Shown piece by piece: positions 21,799 to 25,220 of a stretch of 25,220 nucleotides of DNA. How positions within the stretch are numbered: position 1 is the stretch's first letter; the number at the start of each line of letters is the position of its first letter. A model generated the notes under the pieces. It did not search any database. It was not told where the DNA came from and was given only the letters and a program-made list of their open reading frames with translations. The stretch comes from a virus, in IMG/VR virus record IMGVR_UViG_3300013286_000052, positions 1 through 25,220 of that record; one strand, given 5' to 3'. The position numbers and the translations under genes were made by a program.

Positions 21799-24062
21799 TG
21801 TCGGGGAATATTAAAGTATCAGGCACCTGGCGTAATGCCAGTAATTTATATATAAAAGTAGGCGGTACTTGGCGTACCGCGCTTCAAGCATATGTAAACG
21901 TAGGTGGTAGCTGGAGAATTTGGTACAACACTACTATCAGTGATACATTTACACGTGCTAACACAACAACAGGTTTAGGAGCTACCGAATTAGGTGGTAG
22001 CCTTACTTGGAACTCCCTTATTGGAAACTTTTTTGTAAACTCAGGAACAGCTAGATCAGATAACGCAGTTACTGCTGGAAACGCTGGGGCTCTTTCTTAT
22101 ATTAATTTAAACACTCCTAATGCAACTGCTTCAGTTGGAGGACAAACCACTACTGCTGGAGTAGGTCCTGCTGTATGGGTATCTGCTGCGGGTTCATGGT
22201 GGGCAGCTATTGGATCTAACGGCCAAACAAATACTACATATACCTACAGCTGTAACTGTACATGTAATGGCCACTCTGTTTGTAATACCTGTGCTAACCC
22301 TGCTTTTGGTACCTATACAGGAACAACTTACTATAGCCCTACAGCACATGATGAATTTAAAGTATATACAAACGTAACTACTTACAGTAACTCTGGCTCT
22401 ACCCCCACCACTTCAAGCAGCACGTCTTATAGTTACGCAGGTTCTGCAACCTCATCCTCTGCTACTGTAGCAACACGCTACTGTACTGCAGCAAATGCTG
22501 CGAATCCATCTAATAGTTGTCCTTATACAGGCTACTCAGGTCAGTGTAGGTCTGATGCTACAGGAGCAACATGTAGCTATACATGCCCATCTGGTCAACA
22601 ATCTGGGGCAACTTGTTATGATTGCGGAAGTAACACTAACGGTAATTTATGTTGCGGTACTAGTGCTAATTCTTGTTATACACCTGTTACTACTACTACT
22701 ACTACTTGTGCTACAGGCACATACTATGCGTCTCCTCCATCAGGATGTACAAGCGGTTGTTGTAACTCTTCAACCTCATTACAATGGACTAGCTGTTCAC
22801 AAGGAGCTACTCTTGGCTCTTCATGCCAGGTATGCGATTCAGGACCACAAAATTTAGCTTTTCAAGGCAACCCTACCACTGGTGGATATGGATATTACTG
22901 TACATATAATTATACATATTATGGTACTGGAACAAGTTGTACATATTGCGGAACTACTTTTATTTCTGGTGGTACAGCTAACTCATCTACTGGTGCTGGT
23001 TGTGACTCTTACGGCTTTACCTGCCAAACATGTACTGGTGGTTCTATTACTACTAACTATTACATGCAGATTATTAAAGCCACATCTACTGGCGCCCCAT
23101 ATACTATAGTCTCTACTAGTGCTGATTATGGTACACAGATTTCTAACATTTCAATTACTACATCTGATAACAACCTTACAGCTACGGCTTATGGAACAAC
23201 CGGTTCTTCTTTAGGAACTCTTACAACAACTAATACTGGTACTAAAAATAATGGCGTGGGAATTGTTAAAGGATACTCTGCTTACAATCAATCATCCACC
23301 GGAGATAATTTTTCTGCTACTGCTGGGGCTATTACATATATTCCTGTGGAATATCTTGTAGTAGGTGGCGGTGGTGGAGGCGGTAACGTAGCTGGTGGTG
23401 GATTTTATGGGGGAGGTGGAGGTGCGGGTGGTTTACTATCTGGTACTGTAAACGTAAACGTAGCTACCGCACAAACTCTTACTGTAGGTGGTGGAGGTGC
23501 TGGAGGAACTTACGCTAGCTCACCACATGGAAATAATGGTGGTAATTCACAATTTGGATCTTTCACAGCTATTGGTGGTGGTGGTGGCGGTAGAGGAGCT
23601 GCTGCATATGTTGGTTGTTATGATAGTGCTGGTTCTAATGGTGGCTCTGGTGGTGGCGGTCCTTGCGGTGGAGGTACAGGAACTGCGGGTCAAGGCTACG
23701 CTGGTGGCGGCGGAGATACCGGTGGTGCTTCTGGTGGTGGTGGTGCAGGAGGCGCAGGTACTACTAGTGGTGGCGGACCTGGTGTAAGCTCTTCAATTAC
23801 TGGTACTGCCGTTACATATGCGGCCGGTGGATTTACCTGGTCTTATCCAGGAACTGTCACTGGAATAGGAAGCGGCGGTCATGGAGCTTTCTATAATAGC
23901 CAAACATCTAGTTCTGGTAATAGTGGCACAGTTATTCTTGCTTACTTAAGTACTTATGCGGATCTTGTTATATCTGGATTAACCTATAATCGCAGCACTA
24001 CTAGTAGGCTTGGATATAAAGTATATACTTTTACGGGTGGAACAGGCACAGTTACTATATAA
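21798..24062 (+). CDS. Adhesin with split jelly-roll, 28-Cys insertion and polyglycine domain
   Basis: A 754-residue tail adhesin. Residues 1-43 have three short repeats (VSGTWRNA, VGGTWRTA, VGGSWRIW). From 47 a concanavalin/LamG-like domain begins (ISDTFTRANTTTGLGATELG and onward) and seems to run to about 140 (VWVSAAGSWWAAI). It is interrupted by a segment (about 145-417) with 28 cysteines between 152 and 412, five of them as CxCxC and CxxC near 152-165, and more CxxC at 273, 343, 381 and 409. The jelly-roll seems to resume at 420 (NYYMQIIKATSTG) up to about 510. Residues 519-668 are a glycine-rich domain (EYLVVGGGGGGGNVAGGG and onward), the polyglycine type found in some phage adhesins such as S16 gp38, which forms a helical sandwich. 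The last 80 residues are a beta domain. Function: host recognition, by inference. Confidence 0.75.
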   Translation: MSGNIKVSGTWRNASNLYIKVGGTWRTALQAYVNVGGSWRIWYNTTISDTFTRANTTTGLGATELGGSLTWNSLIGNFFVNSGTARSDNAVTAGNAGALSYINLNTPNATASVGGQTTTAGVGPAVWVSAAGSWWAAIGSNGQTNTTYTYSCNCTCNGHSVCNTCANPAFGTYTGTTYYSPTAHDEFKVYTNVTTYSNSGSTPTTSSSTSYSYAGSATSSSATVATRYCTAANAANPSNSCPYTGYSGQCRSDATGATCSYTCPSGQQSGATCYDCGSNTNGNLCCGTSANSCYTPVTTTTTTCATGTYYASPPSGCTSGCCNSSTSLQWTSCSQGATLGSSCQVCDSGPQNLAFQGNPTTGGYGYYCTYNYTYYGTGTSCTYCGTTFISGGTANSSTGAGCDSYGFTCQTCTGGSITTNYYMQIIKATSTGAPYTIVSTSADYGTQISNISITTSDNNLTATAYGTTGSSLGTLTTTNTGTKNNGVGIVKGYSAYNQSSTGDNFSATAGAITYIPVEYLVVGGGGGGGNVAGGGFYGGGGGAGGLLSGTVNVNVATAQTLTVGGGGAGGTYASSPHGNNGGNSQFGSFTAIGGGGGGRGAAAYVGCYDSAGSNGGSGGGGPCGGGTGTAGQGYAGGGGDTGGASGGGGAGGAGTTSGGGPGVSSSITGTAVTYAAGGFTWSYPGTVTGIGSGGHGAFYNSQTSSSGNSGTVILAYLSTYADLVISGLTYNRSTTSRLGYKVYTFTGGTGTVTI

Positions 24063-24101
24063 AAATTATGATAAACTAATCCTATCTAGAGAGGGTAAGA
24101 G

Positions 24102-24344
24102 ATGAAAGATCCATTTGAACGTCCCGCCCGCCCGTGGGACTTATTAAATAAGAACATTGGGCGAGTAGAAACCGTAGTAGCGGCAGAACGTTTTGCTATA
24201 TGCAAGGCTTGTCCTGAACTACTTCCTACAGGAAACTGTAAGGAATGCGGCTGCTTTATGTCACTGAAGGTAAAACTACCTAACGCATTTTGCCCACTAC
24301 ACAAGTGGGATCGAGTAGAACTATCATATGAGGAAGAACAATGA
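24102..24344 (+). CDS. Small zinc-binding protein
   Basis: An 80-residue protein with a likely metal site: Cys34, Cys37, Cys46, Cys49, Cys51, Cys64 and His67, arranged CxxC, CxxCxC, CPLH, followed by KW. The ordering (FAICKAC, ...GNCKECGCFM..., ...CPLHKW) resembles small phage proteins grouped as DUF6171, whose role is unknown. Placed between the tail adhesin and a structural gene, it could act in late gene regulation or virion assembly. GAGGG upstream is a moderate binding site. Its stop overlaps the next gene by four bases (ATGA). Confidence 0.78.
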   Translation: MKDPFERPARPWDLLNKNIGRVETVVAAERFAICKACPELLPTGNCKECGCFMSLKVKLPNAFCPLHKWDRVELSYEEEQ

Positions 24345-24583
24345 GCGATAACCAAGATCTTGAAAAGATTGACCTGCCAAAGCATAAGATTGCTTTTGTT
24401 ATTGATGGAGAAGTAGTAGACGTTCTTCACACAGATCAGCGCCTAGCCGCTATCTTTTTAAGCGAGCCTACCATCTTAGATGTTAGCGATAAGTTTGTTG
24501 TTGGTGAAGTACCTGGAGTTTGGATCGGGGACGCCTACAACGCAGAAACAAATACCTTTATCCGACCACAACCTACGGAGTAG
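24341..24583 (+). CDS. Unknown small protein
   Basis: An 80-residue acidic protein that starts with a disordered stretch, then HKIAFVIDGEVVDVLHTDQR (15-34), RLAAIFLSEPTILDV, and an end region VPGVWIGDAYNAETNTFIRP. The pattern (a short beta-hairpin, a helix with R-AA-FLS-P, and a C-terminal strand with N-FIRP) recurs in phage small proteins I have seen near tail genes, but no function is known. ATGA overlap with the zinc protein and GGAG ahead indicate one translation unit. Confidence 0.7.
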   Translation: MSDNQDLEKIDLPKHKIAFVIDGEVVDVLHTDQRLAAIFLSEPTILDVSDKFVVGEVPGVWIGDAYNAETNTFIRPQPTE

Positions 24584-24587
24584 ATAG

Positions 24588-25157
24588 ATGCGCGGAGACA
24601 ATAGAGAGGGCCGATTTAATATACAGTATGAAAGAGGCTCTAATGTTTCCGGGACTACGGTTGAGCTAGTACAGACTGTTGGTACTAATGTTGACTGGTG
24701 GATCTATGACCAGGATAACTCTGTTATTGACCCTATCTATGATGTTGGTTCTAGTGGTACGGGTGGCGGCCGTAAGTGGAAAACCCCATTTACTATCCCT
24801 GTAGTTAACGCTCACTTAGAACAAGGCACTACCGTACAAAATGATCGTGGTCTATATAATACTGATACATTAACTATTGTCATAAATGTAGATGTAATTG
24901 AAAATCACCTTAACTTCTATGGGGCTAATGCGGCAAATGCTCGTGAGCTTTCTACTGTAGAAGTTAACCCAGATGCGTATCTACGCGATAGAGTTGTATT
25001 TAGACGCCAAGTATTTACCCCTATAAAAGTTTTACCGCAGGGTATAATTAAAGATAAGTACTCTTTGCTTCAGATCAGTTGTGAGCAGGTAAATACGGAA
25101 GAGCTAATAAACGACAGTCAATTCCAGCAATATGCTAACTACTCGGCGTTTAACTAA
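24588..25157 (+). CDS. Unknown structural-like protein
   Basis: A 189-residue beta-rich protein, probably a virion component such as a connector, neck or tail terminator piece, but I cannot name it. It starts MRGDNREGRFNIQYERGSNV and has VDWWIYDQDNSVIDPIYDVG, then GGGRKWKTPFTIPVV (75-90 region). A later part is TLTIVINVDVIENHLNFYG, RDRVVFRRQVFTPIKVLP and DKYSLLQISCEQVNTEEL, which reads like a small beta sandwich with a capping helix at the end. It lies four bases after the previous gene, with GGAG inside the upstream stop region. Its job is unproven, but genes of this size after fibre genes commonly make head-tail joining parts. Confidence 0.6.
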   Translation: MRGDNREGRFNIQYERGSNVSGTTVELVQTVGTNVDWWIYDQDNSVIDPIYDVGSSGTGGGRKWKTPFTIPVVNAHLEQGTTVQNDRGLYNTDTLTIVINVDVIENHLNFYGANAANARELSTVEVNPDAYLRDRVVFRRQVFTPIKVLPQGIIKDKYSLLQISCEQVNTEELINDSQFQQYANYSAFN

Positions 25158-25178
25158 ACTACTATTTAAAGGACTTTT

Positions 25179-25220
25179 ATGGCAAAAATAAAGGTTAGTG
25201 GAAAAATCCACGATGTAAAA
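25179..25220 (+). CDS. 5' end of an unknown gene, continues beyond the window
   Basis: ATG at 25179 is preceded by AAAGGA at 25168-25173, five bases away, and opens a frame of 14 codons to the window end (MAKIKVSGKIHDVK). Too short to identify. Confidence 0.6.
   Translation, partial: MAKIKVSGKIHDVK

Noticed and set aside
22495-22857. 120-codon + frame within the Cys-rich region
   Set aside because: Leu/Val/His/Gln-rich composition is the out-of-frame reading of Cys/Ser/Thr/Gly codons; the long adhesin frame is continuous.
23488-23787. 99-codon + frame within the Gly-rich region
   Set aside because: Val/Leu-rich product is the frame-shifted reading of GGT/GGA repeats.
23352-23801. GGTGG-rich DNA as a possible G-quadruplex or regulatory repeat
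   Set aside because: Fully explained by glycine codons of the polyglycine domain; runs are mostly two G's separated by T or A.
19138-24062. Homology between the GTW motif of the cassette proteins and the GTWR repeats of the adhesin
   Set aside because: Only three or four residues match and the surroundings differ; likely chance.
1-25220. CRISPR array, insertion sequence, integrase/att site, or diversity-generating retroelement
   Set aside because: No regularly spaced repeats, transposase, integrase or reverse transcriptase could be found in any frame; the fibre repeats are protein-coding.

Overview
The window is part of the late (virion and packaging) region of a tailed double-stranded DNA bacteriophage. 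The evidence is a complete head cassette (terminase large subunit, portal, scaffold, N4-gp56-type major capsid protein) followed by about 15 kb of modular tail-fibre and adhesin genes, nearly all on the + strand and tightly packed. Many junctions are TAATG or ATGA overlaps, and most genes have AAGGAG-like ribosome binding sites. No integrase, repressor, tRNA, insertion sequence or CRISPR array is visible. The host cannot be fixed from the sequence. Moderate base composition, strong Shine-Dalgarno sites and the general style of the genes suggest an environmental (probably aquatic) phage, possibly of a low-GC actinobacterium; this is inference only.

Layout. 1-371: the end of an unknown gene, then a small basic HNH-type protein. 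368-883 (minus strand): a lone secreted lysozyme-like gene, the probable endolysin, convergent with the HNH gene. 884-1114: a divergent intergenic region with two inverted repeats, probably holding promoters. 1115-2159: four small overlapping genes, two with Cys/His zinc-site patterns. 2159-8785: head module: terminase large subunit, two small unknown genes, portal, scaffold, major capsid protein and a 122-residue protein. It is closed by a strong intrinsic terminator at 8812-8855, and two perfect hairpins without U-tracts punctuate it. 8914-10301: a probable neck or adaptor protein and a small beta-rich protein. 10313-19025: four very large modular fibre or virion proteins, the last ending in an S74 (endosialidase-type) intramolecular chaperone. 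19028-20335: a 36-residue hydrophobic peptide gene and three tandem diverged paralogues that look like exchangeable tip or adhesin cassettes. 20345-20788: a tail assembly chaperone-like protein. 20848-24062: another fibre, then a 754-residue adhesin with a polyglycine domain and a 28-cysteine segment. 24102-25220: three small genes and the start of a fourth.

How they work together. Terminase, portal, scaffold and capsid protein build and fill the head, and the 8914 product probably starts the neck. The fibre run supplies the host-recognition apparatus. The three paralogues and the Cys-rich/Gly-rich adhesin are the best candidates for receptor-binding parts under diversifying selection. The lysozyme would open the cell wall; no holin is certain, and the 36-residue peptide is only a speculative membrane candidate. 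No tape measure, tube or sheath gene lies in the window, so these would be downstream of 25220.

The most novel-looking parts are the Cys-rich insertion that appears to split a jelly-roll domain in the 754-residue adhesin (nt 22251-23033), the three-paralogue cassette array (19138-20335), and the coupled 36-residue hydrophobic ORF in front of it.
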